Origin: Bordetella parapertussis
Lineage (GTDB): Bacteria > Pseudomonadota > Gammaproteobacteria > Burkholderiales > Burkholderiaceae_D
NCBI GenBank assembly: GCA_945866125.1
Contig: CAMBFZ010000011.1
Span: 54,556-118,555, forward strand
Length of the DNA stretch: 64,000 bases
Reading direction: 5' to 3'
How positions within the stretch are numbered: the first letter of the stretch is position 1; the number at the start of each line of letters is the position of its first letter. The notes under the pieces were generated by a model. That model saw only the letters and a list, made by a program, of their open reading frames with translations. It was not told the DNA's origin and did no database searches. The position numbers and the translations under genes were made by a program. Positions 16,268 to 24,957 of this stretch are shown here, piece after piece.

Positions 16268-17788
16268 TCAGCTGTTTTCAATACGGTGACGCAAACTCGT
16301 CTTGAGTACTTTGCCATAATTATTTTTTGGCAGCTCATCGACAAACAGATAGTGCTTGGGCCGTTTAAAACGGGCGAGGTTATCGAACAATAAGGCATCA
16401 AGCTCCTCGCTTGCAATCGCGACACCGGCTTGCGCCACAACAAAGGCAACCGGTACTTCGCCCCAGTCTGCATCATGGCGCCCTATCACGGCGCATTCCA
16501 GCACGCGGGGGTCGCGCAAGAGCACCTCTTCAATTTCACGCGGATAGATATTGCTACCGCCACTAATGATCAAATCTTTAGAGCGATCATGCAAAACTAG
16601 CAGGCCATCGGCCTGCAAAGCGCCGAGGTCACCGGTATACAACCAACCGTCCCGGATACTCTCTTGGGTCGCAATCGGGTTGTTCCAGTAACCCAGCATA
16701 ACGCCATCGCTACGGGTGATAATTTCACCGACTTCACCCACAGGCAGCGGGCGGCCGTCTGCATCCACCACCCGTACCTCAACCCCGGTGCGGGCGTAGC
16801 CGACTGAGCCTAGTCTTGCGAGCCGTTGCTGGCTGTCGCTACCCTGATGCAGATGCTTCGGCAAGCCCGTAATCGACATCGGCGACTCGCCTTGTCCGAA
16901 TAATTGATACAGGCGCGGCCCGAAAACCGCCAGCGCTTTTTCAAGATCGGCGACATACATGGGCGCACCACCGTACACCAGGCATTTCAGATTTTCCGCG
17001 CGCAGCGTGCGGCCCACACACCGGGCAACCAGGCGCGTGACCATCGTAGGGGCAGCGAAGAAGGACACCTGCGCGTAGTGATTGATGCACGCAATAATTT
17101 CATCGGGATCAAAATGATCGAGCACGATTTGCTGCCCACCCGCGAGCAAATGCGGCACGCTATACATCCCGGCACCATGCGACAAGGGCGCAGCATGTAA
17201 TTGCGTGTCGCCTTCGCGGATTTGATCCACGTCAGCGTAATAGCACTGGCACATGAAGAGCAAATTACGCTGACTCAGCATCGCGCCTTTAGGGCGACCG
17301 GTGGTGCCGCTGGTATAAAACAGCCACGCCAAGGTCGACGGCTCAAGTTGCATGGGGTCGATCGGTGCTGCAGCGAGTAATGCGGCGTAGGCATCGCTCT
17401 CGACCACCACCACGCGTTCAAGGGCCGCTACCTCAGCATCCAGGCCCGCGCAATTGTCCATCAGCTTCGGGGAGGTAAATAGCAGCCTGCAGCCGGCATC
17501 GTTGGCGATATAAGCGATTTCTTTGCGGTGCAATTTCGCATTGACCGGCACGGCACAGAGTCCGGCAGCCCAACAAGCAAACATCATCTCGAAAAATTCT
17601 GGCCTGTTTTCCATGCACAGCAACACCCGGTCGCCCGCTTGCAAACCGCACTCTTGTTGCAAGCCACCAGCAAGCCAACGCACACGATCCATCAGCGCGC
17701 CAAAAGAGAGTGTGCGTCCTTTGCCCTGCACCGCAATAGCGGCCGGCATGCGGCGCGCCACTTGCTGAAGTAAGGCCGCCAGACTCAT
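16268..17788 (-). CDS. Acyl-CoA synthetase (AMP-binding)
   Basis: 506 residues of the ANL superfamily: activates a carboxylic acid as acyl-AMP, then transfers it to CoA. Signature FYTSGTTGRPKGAMLSQRN (about 170-188), the ATP-binding DGWLYTGDLG, the hinge HDRSKDLIISGGSNIYPREIEE and the catalytic lysine near the end in KNNYGKVLKT are all present. The length and the short N-terminus fit medium-chain or aryl/cyclic acid ligases better than FadD. Substrate is not predictable. It is the third gene of a probable operon after the DUF1111 and racemase-like genes (gaps of 31-33 bases). Confidence 0.88.
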   Translation of the reverse strand: MSLAALLQQVARRMPAAIAVQGKGRTLSFGALMDRVRWLAGGLQQECGLQAGDRVLLCMENRPEFFEMMFACWAAGLCAVPVNAKLHRKEIAYIANDAGCRLLFTSPKLMDNCAGLDAEVAALERVVVVESDAYAALLAAAPIDPMQLEPSTLAWLFYTSGTTGRPKGAMLSQRNLLFMCQCYYADVDQIREGDTQLHAAPLSHGAGMYSVPHLLAGGQQIVLDHFDPDEIIACINHYAQVSFFAAPTMVTRLVARCVGRTLRAENLKCLVYGGAPMYVADLEKALAVFGPRLYQLFGQGESPMSITGLPKHLHQGSDSQQRLARLGSVGYARTGVEVRVVDADGRPLPVGEVGEIITRSDGVMLGYWNNPIATQESIRDGWLYTGDLGALQADGLLVLHDRSKDLIISGGSNIYPREIEEVLLRDPRVLECAVIGRHDADWGEVPVAFVVAQAGVAIASEELDALLFDNLARFKRPKHYLFVDELPKNNYGKVLKTSLRHRIENS

Positions 17789-17819
17789 GGGAATACAGAT
17801 AGCAGATCAGACGTCAAAA

Positions 17820-18917
17820 TCACATCTCGACACGATAACGCTTAACCGCGGCCTCATCCCAGGCGATGCCGGCGCCGGGTCGATCAGGAATAAGGAGATG
17901 ACCATCGGCTAAGGCAAATGGCTCACGCAAAATTGGATTGGCCCAATCTTGCCATTCCAGCCAGTGCGCGGTTTCGGTCACACGCATGAGGTGCGCCGAG
18001 ACTTCCGGATAGAGATGGGTAGAGACTTGAATGCCTGCTGCCGCCGCAATCGGTGCCGAACGTAACCAACCACTTACACCGCCGATACGCATCAGGTCCG
18101 GCATCACATAGTCCCCTGCGCCGGCTTGAAGCGCATGGTACATATCGCGGGGACCGTAAAAATTTTCGCCGAGCTGAATCGGCGTCTTGAGTTTGGCGCG
18201 CAATGCAGCATACCCGTCAAAGTTATCGTACACAATCGGCTCTTCAAACCAGTAGAGACCCGCATCATCGAGCGCCTGACAACGCTCGATGGCATCCCCC
18301 AATGTACGACCCTGATTAAAATCGACCATAAGCTTAATGTCGTCACCGACTTCTTTTCTGATCCGATTAATTGCGTCCCGGTCTTGACGCGCCTGTGCGC
18401 GTCCTAGTCGTAGCTTCAACGCGGAAAACTGTCCTTCCTCAACCAGCTCGGCGGCCTCGCGGCCCAAGGTATCGACATCGGTGAGCCACAGGCCGTTACT
18501 GTTATACGCCGGCACCGGTGCCAACGAGCCACCCAGATACACGGCCAAGGGCAAATTGGCCGCTTTGGCCAGCGCATCCCAGGCCGCCATATCAAGACCG
18601 GCTGCCGCAATCATCGATACACCGGCATAACCGATCAAACTCAAAGACGCACGATCTTGCGCAAAATCCTGCATCGGTGCGAGCGCCTTTCCTTTGCGGG
18701 CCGCCGCCAGATCCTGCAAGGTCGGAATGATGCTGCGAAACGAATTTTTCAGATACGGTTCAAGATAGCTATGCCCGACAATGCCCTCTTCGGTCGTCAG
18801 ATTAATCAGAATGACCGGCCAGTGATCGTAGAAACCAACCTTAGAGACCACCGGTCGTTTTAAAGGGATCAGTACCGGAATAGCTTCAACAGAACGCAGC
18901 GTTAGTCTGGGATGCAT
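17820..18917 (-). CDS. Enolase-superfamily, mandelate racemase-like protein with altered catalytic lysine
   Basis: 365 residues, collinear with Pseudomonas mandelate racemase with an offset of +4. Metal ligands D199, E225 and E251 correspond to D195, E221 and E247; the Asp-His dyad D274-H301 to D270-H297; and E321 to E317. The KxK motif is KLR here: K168 is kept but the S-specific base K166 is replaced by R170. The end SAHLMRVTETAHWLEW is also racemase-like. The enzyme should still make an enediolate by proton abstraction with magnesium, but probably from one face, so a dehydratase or a racemase with different specificity is plausible. Its place between a DUF1111 protein and an acyl-CoA synthetase suggests a 2-hydroxy acid substrate. 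This is inference. Confidence 0.88.
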   Translation of the reverse strand: MHPRLTLRSVEAIPVLIPLKRPVVSKVGFYDHWPVILINLTTEEGIVGHSYLEPYLKNSFRSIIPTLQDLAAARKGKALAPMQDFAQDRASLSLIGYAGVSMIAAAGLDMAAWDALAKAANLPLAVYLGGSLAPVPAYNSNGLWLTDVDTLGREAAELVEEGQFSALKLRLGRAQARQDRDAINRIRKEVGDDIKLMVDFNQGRTLGDAIERCQALDDAGLYWFEEPIVYDNFDGYAALRAKLKTPIQLGENFYGPRDMYHALQAGAGDYVMPDLMRIGGVSGWLRSAPIAAAAGIQVSTHLYPEVSAHLMRVTETAHWLEWQDWANPILREPFALADGHLLIPDRPGAGIAWDEAAVKRYRVEM

Positions 18918-18950
18918 AGATGAGAGTGACGATAAAGGATGGGAGAAACG

Positions 18951-20366
18951 TTATAACGCGTTGACGAAATCAAGCAAGCCATCACGTTCTTCTTTTTTAA
19001 GTTGCACAAACTGATCGCGCGATTTTTTTGCTTCGCCGCCGTGCCATAAAATCGCCTCAGTGACATTGCGCGCGCGGCCATCGTGCAGAAAATGCGTGCT
19101 GCCATTCACACGCTTAGACAACCCGATACCCCACAGCGGCGCAGTACGCCAATCGCGACCGCCGGCTTTAAAGTCGGGACGATTGTCCGCCAGATCCTCT
19201 CCCATATCGTGCAAGAGTAAATCGGTATAGGCGGCGAAAGGCTTGTTTTCAATTGCCGGCAGCAGCGGATATTTTCCGGTCTTCAGTTCAGGGACATGAC
19301 AGCCACTGCAACCCACGGCCTGAAATAATTTTTCGCCTTGTGCAAATTGAGGCTGTGCCGCTTTTGATCTTTGTGGCGCTTCAACCCCGGCCAAAAACAG
19401 CGTCACCGAATCAAACATCGGCTGCGTTAATTCCGGTATGCCATTCAGAGGTACCGCCTGACATTGCGTCTGCGCTTTGGGACAATTTTGATCCATATAA
19501 AGCGCCGAGGTAATCCCCATGTCGCCAATGTGTGCCGCTGCCACCTGCTGTTTTAAATTAGGCTGATTGGCCTTCCAGCCAAAGCGGCCAAGACTGATTT
19601 TTCCGTTGAGATCGTCGCGGACATAGTTAGGGCGACCATTCAGACCCTGCGCTTTTTGTTGCGCGGCGAGCTTTAAAATAAACTCATCCGGCACCGCATC
19701 GAGATAACCCAAACCGTAGGCCACCGGCGTATTCCGCAAGGACATCATCGTCGATTCGCCCAAGGGTCCATAGGCCGGTTTGGCGATGCGCATCACCGGG
19801 CGTCGTAGCGCCACTTCAGTGCCATCACCCAGCGTTTTATTTTCGTGCGACCAGTCCACATACACATCCGCCTCCCCGGTCACAGGTTGACTGATCGAAT
19901 CACCAAAAACACTAAACACTTGTATCTGATCGCCATACGCAGGATGCGCAGCAGGAGTGCCAGACGCGTCAGCTCCCGGCAGCGACACGCGCACCAACTG
20001 TTGGAAGACCCCCTTGCCGACCAAGTCAGGATATTTGCCACGACCGGAATTGTTGTGGCACCCCTCACAGGAGCTCGCCAAAAATGTTGGCCCTAAACCC
20101 CACTCCCCATCAATTCGGGGGAACACACTCCACTGTGCGCGAAATTGTTTTAACCCGTCTTCAAAGAGCTGCGTTTGCGCTGCCGCCAACTCGGCTGCAG
20201 GCTGAATAAACAACTGCTCATCCGGTATGCATTGCTTGGTGACGGGGCTCCAGAAACACTCCGTCAGATCGCTGTCCGAGCGCGCATCGTGCACCACGAC
20301 CAGCAATGCCGGGACCGTTAATAAGGCCAATACAAAAACGAGCCTGCGCTTAAGAATGATATTCAT
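18951..20366 (-). CDS. Exported di-haem oxidoreductase, DUF1111 family
   Basis: 471 residues. A signal peptide or membrane anchor (RRLVFVLALLTVPALLVVV) is followed by a c-type haem site CEGCH (100-104) and a second CSGCH (353-357), so it is a periplasmic dihaem protein of the DHOR/DUF1111 type, distantly related to dihaem peroxidases and thiol oxidoreductases. Conserved segments are GPTFLASSCEGCHNN, LGRFGWKANQPNL, and FLHDGRARNVTEAILWHGGEA in pieces. Its physiological electron donor and acceptor are unknown. It leads the minus-strand run DUF1111, racemase-like enzyme, acyl-CoA synthetase with small gaps, which suggests it oxidises something used by the same pathway. Confidence 0.88.
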   Translation of the reverse strand: MNIILKRRLVFVLALLTVPALLVVVHDARSDSDLTECFWSPVTKQCIPDEQLFIQPAAELAAAQTQLFEDGLKQFRAQWSVFPRIDGEWGLGPTFLASSCEGCHNNSGRGKYPDLVGKGVFQQLVRVSLPGADASGTPAAHPAYGDQIQVFSVFGDSISQPVTGEADVYVDWSHENKTLGDGTEVALRRPVMRIAKPAYGPLGESTMMSLRNTPVAYGLGYLDAVPDEFILKLAAQQKAQGLNGRPNYVRDDLNGKISLGRFGWKANQPNLKQQVAAAHIGDMGITSALYMDQNCPKAQTQCQAVPLNGIPELTQPMFDSVTLFLAGVEAPQRSKAAQPQFAQGEKLFQAVGCSGCHVPELKTGKYPLLPAIENKPFAAYTDLLLHDMGEDLADNRPDFKAGGRDWRTAPLWGIGLSKRVNGSTHFLHDGRARNVTEAILWHGGEAKKSRDQFVQLKKEERDGLLDFVNAL

Positions 20367-20747
20367 ATAAAGTTGTCCATTTCAACATCAAAGTCTGCGA
20401 CTTTAATCATAAATCAGAAGGGTAGATCATTCCCGTTTTTGACAGGCTTTACCCAAACACTTTCAAAGCAATAAAATTCATAGCTTCCCTATTTTTTTCA
20501 TGGTACACGCTGTGCAATTTTTATGGCGAAGAGCTGCTAGAAATGCTATTTTAATGGGTTGGATAAAGGCTGCGGACCGGGTTATGTCAAAGGCGCGCGC
20601 TTACTGCCTGAACTACTTTCAGACTGCTTGCATCGTGCCGAAAGGGGTTCATAGTTTGCCGGGCTTTCTATCCTACGTTGCTAGCCGGATTCCGTTAAAG
20701 TAATTGGCCTTTTATTCTATTTCACACACCTTCAAGAGGACATATTC
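20367..20747. other. Divergent intergenic region
   Basis: About 380 bases between the divergent DUF1111 and SnoaL-like genes. A 67-residue frame at 20500-20703 has no ribosome-binding site or recognisable family, so I leave it out. Promoters for both sides should be here, but no strong pair of boxes stands out. No repeat or RNA gene is visible. Confidence 0.45.
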
Positions 20748-21251
20748 ATGATTCGTTTTAACCGCGCCATTCGTCACGGTCTTGGCATCACCATTTTATC
20801 GCTTAGCAGCTTGCTGGTTTCTTCAGCGCAGGCCGCAGGTTCGGTCGACATGCAAGTGACGTCGATTATCAAACAAGCGATGGAAGGCTATAACTTAGCG
20901 ATGGAAGCCAATGATCCTGCTGGCTGGACAAAATATTTTTCTGATAATGTTACCCGTCACAGTCCTTTGTCAGATGAATCCGGCAAGGCCCAATTTTCCG
21001 AATACTATGCGGCAGAATTCAAGGCCTTCAAAGCGCAGTATGTTGTTAAAAATATGGTCATCGGTGGACACAATGCCGTGGTGATCTTCACCTGGGATGC
21101 CGTGCATAAAAAAACCGGTGACAATATTAAGGTAGACATGGTGGCTGTTTATTATCTCGACTCCAGCGGCCGCTTCAGTTCTGTCGACTATTATTACGAC
21201 ACTGCCAAGGTCAGCAAAGTACTCGCCGACATGGCTGGCAAGGGTCAATAA
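20748..21251 (+). CDS. Exported SnoaL/NTF2-like protein
   Basis: 167 residues with a signal peptide (RHGLGITILSLSSLLVSSAQA, cut after AQA) and a good AGAGGA ribosome-binding site. The mature part resembles the NTF2-like/SnoaL-type cone fold: helix IIKQAMEGYNLAMEANDPAGW, then KYFSDNVTRHSP, and beta strands VVIFTWDAVHKKTGDNIKVDM and FSSVDYYYD. Such domains serve as small-molecule binding proteins, isomerases or ketosteroid-like enzymes. No catalytic Asp/His pair can be claimed. It is followed 42 bases later by another exported protein gene and lies convergent to the PQQ dehydrogenase operon, so a periplasmic partner role is possible. Confidence 0.75.
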   Translation: MIRFNRAIRHGLGITILSLSSLLVSSAQAAGSVDMQVTSIIKQAMEGYNLAMEANDPAGWTKYFSDNVTRHSPLSDESGKAQFSEYYAAEFKAFKAQYVVKNMVIGGHNAVVIFTWDAVHKKTGDNIKVDMVAVYYLDSSGRFSSVDYYYDTAKVSKVLADMAGKGQ

Positions 21252-21293
21252 ATGTCCTGTCAAATTTCCCCCACCCATAATCAGGAGGCGCCA

Positions 21294-21770
21294 ATGGCCC
21301 GAAGCAATCCAGTTCGCTCGCCTGTATCAAGCAAGTTACTCAGTGCCTTGTTCTCACTGAGCTGCATCATCGCGTCGCCCTATGCACTCGCCGAAGAAGA
21401 GCCTGATCTCTGCGTAACCGGCAACCAGCAAGAATGTGATTTTGAAAGCGAAAGCCTGTCGCTGTTCATCAAAGGGCGCGACGCCTACGACCGTGGCCGT
21501 GAAATAGGCGACCTGACTGAAGCACGCACCTTTGGTATGCAACTCATGGCACGTAAAAACAAAAAAGGCCGTGTGCTGCTCAAAATGATCTACATGCAAG
21601 TGCGCATGGGAGGGCACAAAAACACGCTACAAGCGTACGAGTGGGTGGAAGAATCCATCGCCAATAATGAAGGCTATCCGCGCCTTGACATGCACGCACT
21701 GCTGGAAAAACTGAAAGAGAAATTGACGCCAGAAGAGCTCGCGAAATTAAACGCAAGGTCGGCAAAATAA
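21294..21770 (+). CDS. Exported hypothetical protein
   Basis: 158 residues. The start at 21294 is set by a strong AGGAGG at the right spacing; an ATG at 21252 is in frame but lacks one. The signal peptide SKLLSALFSLSCIIASPYALA is cut before EEEPDLC. The mature protein is helical and charged, has two cysteines close together (DLCVTGNQQECDF), and resembles a short helical-repeat protein with KNKKGRVLLKMIYMQVRMGGHKN and YEWVEESIANNEG. I recognise no family. It is the second gene of a two-gene unit with the SnoaL-like gene. Confidence 0.7.
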   Translation: MARSNPVRSPVSSKLLSALFSLSCIIASPYALAEEEPDLCVTGNQQECDFESESLSLFIKGRDAYDRGREIGDLTEARTFGMQLMARKNKKGRVLLKMIYMQVRMGGHKNTLQAYEWVEESIANNEGYPRLDMHALLEKLKEKLTPEELAKLNARSAK

Positions 21771-21821
21771 TAGAAAACGAGTCGGACTGCAGCACAGACA
21801 AAAAACAGCAAGCAAAACCAA

Positions 21822-21850
21822 AAAACGCGCCTTCTTGCAGGGCGCGTTTT
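21822..21850. terminator. Bidirectional terminator
   Basis: AAAACGCGCC (21822-21831) pairs with GGCGCGTTTT (21841-21850) across a nine-base loop, with A/T tracts outside. It lies between the convergent exported-protein gene and the cytochrome c gene and would serve both. Confidence 0.75.
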
Positions 21851-21889
21851 CGGTCAGTCTCTTTATTTTTTCAGCTTTACTTCCAGCTT

Positions 21890-22264
21890 TTATTTTTTCA
21901 GCTTCAGATCTTCTTTGATGAAGGTCGCTAACTGACGAATTTTTTCATCGTCAATCATTCCCTTCCAGGCAGGCATCCCTTTCGGCATACGGCCGTTGGC
22001 GATCACATCCACCAGTTCATCTTCTGTCAGCGTGGTGACGCGCAAGTCAGCGCCATATCCACCTTCATTTTGACCACCACGCCCATCGGGCATATGGCAC
22101 GTCGTGCAATTTTGCGTGAATGTGGCACGGCCACCACCACGCGGGACTTTAATAACAGGACGATCTTCGTCTGCTTGCGCTACAACCGGAACGGCAGCCA
22201 GCATCGTCATAGCAGAAATCGCCAGTGCCAACATTGATTTTGACTTCGAGCTCAAACCTCTCAT
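21890..22264 (-). CDS. Cytochrome c, probable partner of the PQQ dehydrogenase
   Basis: 124 residues. A signal peptide (MLALAISAMTMLAAVPVVAQA) is followed by one haem c site CTTCH (53-57) and a methionine-rich segment GRMPKGMPAWKGM that contains the likely axial methionine. The protein is a small class I cytochrome, expected in the periplasm. Its gene lies 97 bases downstream of the PQQ-dependent dehydrogenase on the same strand, so it is the obvious electron acceptor for that enzyme, in the role of cytochrome cL/XoxG, though it is shorter than most XoxG proteins. The assignment as partner is inference from position. Confidence 0.88.
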   Translation of the reverse strand: MRGLSSKSKSMLALAISAMTMLAAVPVVAQADEDRPVIKVPRGGGRATFTQNCTTCHMPDGRGGQNEGGYGADLRVTTLTEDELVDVIANGRMPKGMPAWKGMIDDEKIRQLATFIKEDLKLKK

Positions 22265-22361
22265 AACCCTACCTTTGATATTTTAAATGTAGAAACCTGC
22301 GTCTCTAAAATCAGAAAAGCGGGCTAGTGGCATGCCACCAGCCCGCCCATTCATGCGCTAA

Positions 22362-24179
22362 TTAAGGCAGCGCGAAAACGTACAACATGTTGCTTGGAAC
22401 TTGGCCTTTCAGCTCAGGGGTAGAAGAAACAAACCACTGTGGCCATGCACCACCGAGACCCACTTCGATAGCAACGTACTGCTTGCCATCAGCCATGTAG
22501 CTCATTGGAGGCGCGTTGATTGCCGAACCCGTTTGGAAAACATACAGCTCTTCCAGCGTGGTAGCGTCGAGTGCAACGAACTCACCTTCAGCGTAGCCAG
22601 AGAACACCAGACCACCAGCGGTCGACAGCAAGCCGCCGAGTTGTGGGTGCTTGGTGTACTGCTTCTTAGCTACTTTACCGGTAACGACGTCGATAGCCGT
22701 GATACTGCCGCTGATACGGCCGCAAGCTGGGTCATCGAATGTCGAGAACGGCGCGCCGCCCAGGAACAGATTACGTGGCTTCAGAGCACCAGGAACGGTG
22801 ACTTCAGCGAACGCCTTGTTACATCCTTCGATTGTCGGGATGTAGTACATGTTGGTCTGTGGGCTATAAGTCGTTGGTGGCCAGTTCTTACCACCCATGT
22901 GACCTGGCTCAAGAACGCCATCAATCGTACCGCGACCTTTGGTTGCTGTACCACGTTGTGCAGCCGTACCCTTCATGTAAGTCTGAACGTCAGCCTTAGG
23001 ATTGTAGGATTTTGGTTTGCACTTCGAATCCAGACCGCCGCTCCAGTTCAGCTTGTCGACGAACTGAGTCGCCCACACGCATTCACCGGTTTTACGATCG
23101 AGCGCATACACATAACCATTACGGTTGGAGTGGATGGTCGCACGGGTAAATTTACCGTTGATCTGGGTATCGACGAAGGTGTTCTCAGCGATCGAGTCAA
23201 AGTCGTATGGATCGTTTGGTGTGTGCTGGAAGCCCCATTTGATCTTGCCGGTATCTGCGTCCAGAGCGATGGTGCTGTCTGTCCAGAGATTGTCGCCAGG
23301 ACGGTAAGCGTTATCCCAGTCAGGACCAGGATTAGCAGTACCCCAGATGATCAGGTTCAGCTCAGGATCCCACGAACCGGTAACCCAAGTCGAGCCGCCG
23401 CCGGTTTTCCAGGCGCCGTGCTTGTCTTTCCATGTCTCATGACCAGGCTCGCCTGGGCCAGGGATGGTATGGGTTCTCCAGCGACGCTTACCTGTTTTCA
23501 GGTCGAGCGCTTCGATCCAGCCACGTACACCGTACTCAGCGCCAGCCATGCCCGTGATGACCATGTCTTTAACGATCAGTGGTGCACCGGTGATGACTTC
23601 GGATTGGCCTGGATCAGCAACTTGCGCTTCCCAGATTTTCGAACCATCGGTCTTGTTCAGAGCGAGGATACGACCATCGATCACAGGCGAGATGATCATG
23701 TTGCCGGCGAATACTGCACCACGGTTGTTAATGCCGCAGCAAGCAACAGTCGTCGAGTAGTCACGATCTGGGGAAGGTTTGTATTCCCAGATTTTGCGTG
23801 GAATACCACCGCGAGTGTCGAGCTTGGTAACAGTACCCCAGCCGGTCGTCAGGTAGAGATAGCCATCTTCAGCGATAGGCGTGCCTTCCAGGCCCGAATA
23901 CTGCCACTGAATGACGTCTTTACCGCCGCCTTCGGTGCCGCCCATTGCATAGGTAAAGGCGACTTTCAGGTTCTTGACGTTTTTGGTGTTGATTTGATCA
24001 AGACCCGAATAGCGATGTGCCTCGAGATTGCCATGGTGGTTGAGCCAGTTACCTGGCTCTTTTTCACTATTGATCAAACGATCAGTCGTTACATCACCTG
24101 CGATTGCAGAAGCGGAAATCACCGCCCCAGTCACTACTGCCCCTAAAACAGCGAGCGACGATCTACCAATAACTCTCAT
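22362..24179 (-). CDS. PQQ-dependent alcohol dehydrogenase, predicted lanthanide type
   Basis: 605 residues, periplasmic quinoprotein with a signal peptide (cut near AIA-GD) and an eight-bladed propeller. The vicinal disulfide pair is C147-C148 (ACCGINNRG). Likely metal and catalytic residues are E215, N283 (TANPGPDW) and D326. Two positions after D326 is a second aspartate, D328, in YDFDS; this Asp-x-Asp pattern marks lanthanide-dependent XoxF and PedH enzymes, whereas calcium enzymes have Ala or Ser there. No residue stretch typical of MxaF was seen. The start has GAGGGGA upstream. It is followed by a cytochrome c gene. Substrate (methanol or longer alcohols) cannot be told from sequence alone. 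Confidence 0.92.
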   Translation of the reverse strand: MRVIGRSSLAVLGAVVTGAVISASAIAGDVTTDRLINSEKEPGNWLNHHGNLEAHRYSGLDQINTKNVKNLKVAFTYAMGGTEGGGKDVIQWQYSGLEGTPIAEDGYLYLTTGWGTVTKLDTRGGIPRKIWEYKPSPDRDYSTTVACCGINNRGAVFAGNMIISPVIDGRILALNKTDGSKIWEAQVADPGQSEVITGAPLIVKDMVITGMAGAEYGVRGWIEALDLKTGKRRWRTHTIPGPGEPGHETWKDKHGAWKTGGGSTWVTGSWDPELNLIIWGTANPGPDWDNAYRPGDNLWTDSTIALDADTGKIKWGFQHTPNDPYDFDSIAENTFVDTQINGKFTRATIHSNRNGYVYALDRKTGECVWATQFVDKLNWSGGLDSKCKPKSYNPKADVQTYMKGTAAQRGTATKGRGTIDGVLEPGHMGGKNWPPTTYSPQTNMYYIPTIEGCNKAFAEVTVPGALKPRNLFLGGAPFSTFDDPACGRISGSITAIDVVTGKVAKKQYTKHPQLGGLLSTAGGLVFSGYAEGEFVALDATTLEELYVFQTGSAINAPPMSYMADGKQYVAIEVGLGGAWPQWFVSSTPELKGQVPSNMLYVFALP

Positions 24180-24957
24180 GGCTTTGTCCCCTCTTCATTA
24201 TTGAAAAATTTGACTACCTAAATAATTAATTTAGTTAGCTGTGCAGACGTTAAACCGCCCGAAGTTAAATGTCAATTTTTTGAGAACACTTGTTTTGGAC
24301 ACCGCGTCAATTCTCGTAACTTTTTGTCACCACAACTAAAAAAATAGCGCGAAGACTAGCGGCCTATACGATTGACAGAACATAAAAAATGCCACGAAAA
24401 AATGATTGCTACGGTGCACGCAGGAGATATAAATATAATTACGCAATCAGCCGACTCGCGCGTTTTTTTTGATGGCATGAGCTTAATCAAATTAATATTT
24501 GCATCGCACCATTTCGTCTCCGTCATTAGGCGTTCTTCATTCGCAAAATCGCAGATAAATTCGATAAAAAAAAACCTAGGCACACTGCATTTTTATCCGC
24601 TTGAAGTTGCGGCGCACCATTAGTATTAAAAAGGTAATTGACAAAGCGCGCCTTAAAAATACATTAAGCCTTGCACCATCTCCGAACAAAATATCTTCCG
24701 GCACAGCCTATTGTGATCGAAAGCAGTGAGTCATCTTCGATTAAACTCAAATTTGCTTCTTTAACCAATAGTCGGCATCCACTCTGACTATTGGTATGGG
24801 TGAATATTTTTCCAACTCAAACCAAAAAATTTTCGCCGACCATAATCATCACGACCAATTAAGGTCAAGGTCTGATTGCCGGCTCCCTCGCGCCAGCAAT
24901 CAGGCCACCACAATTACTCCTACTTATGCCGAACCACTGTATGAACGAGTCAAGTTT
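24180..24957. other. Large divergent intergenic region
   Basis: Nearly 780 AT-rich bases between the PQQ dehydrogenase and the formylglycine-enzyme-like gene. Short frames at 24356-24583 (minus) and 24372-24623 (plus) oppose each other, have no family features and are rejected. The plus-strand frame that runs into the downstream gene from 24796 is probably untranslated until 24958. A candidate minus-strand promoter lies at 24247-24275. I see no repeat, hairpin or RNA gene I can support. Confidence 0.45.
24247..24275 (-). promoter_or_regulatory. Candidate promoter of the PQQ dehydrogenase
   Basis: On the minus strand TTGACA is a perfect -35 (24270-24275), followed by a 17-base spacer and TAACGT as a weak -10 (24247-24252). 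It lies 68 bases upstream of the dehydrogenase start. The -10 matches only half of the consensus, so an activator may be needed. Confidence 0.4.

Noticed and set aside
20500..20703. 67-codon frame upstream of the SnoaL-like gene
   Set aside because: No ribosome-binding site and no recognisable protein pattern; more likely promoter region.
22401..24146. A 581-codon open frame on the plus strand opposite the PQQ dehydrogenase
   Set aside because: It is exactly antisense to a well-supported gene, has no recognisable domain and no ribosome-binding site. Its length comes from the codon bias of the dehydrogenase gene.
24356..24623. Opposing short frames in the region before the formylglycine-enzyme-like gene
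   Set aside because: They overlap each other on opposite strands, are AT-rich and show no family or signal features.
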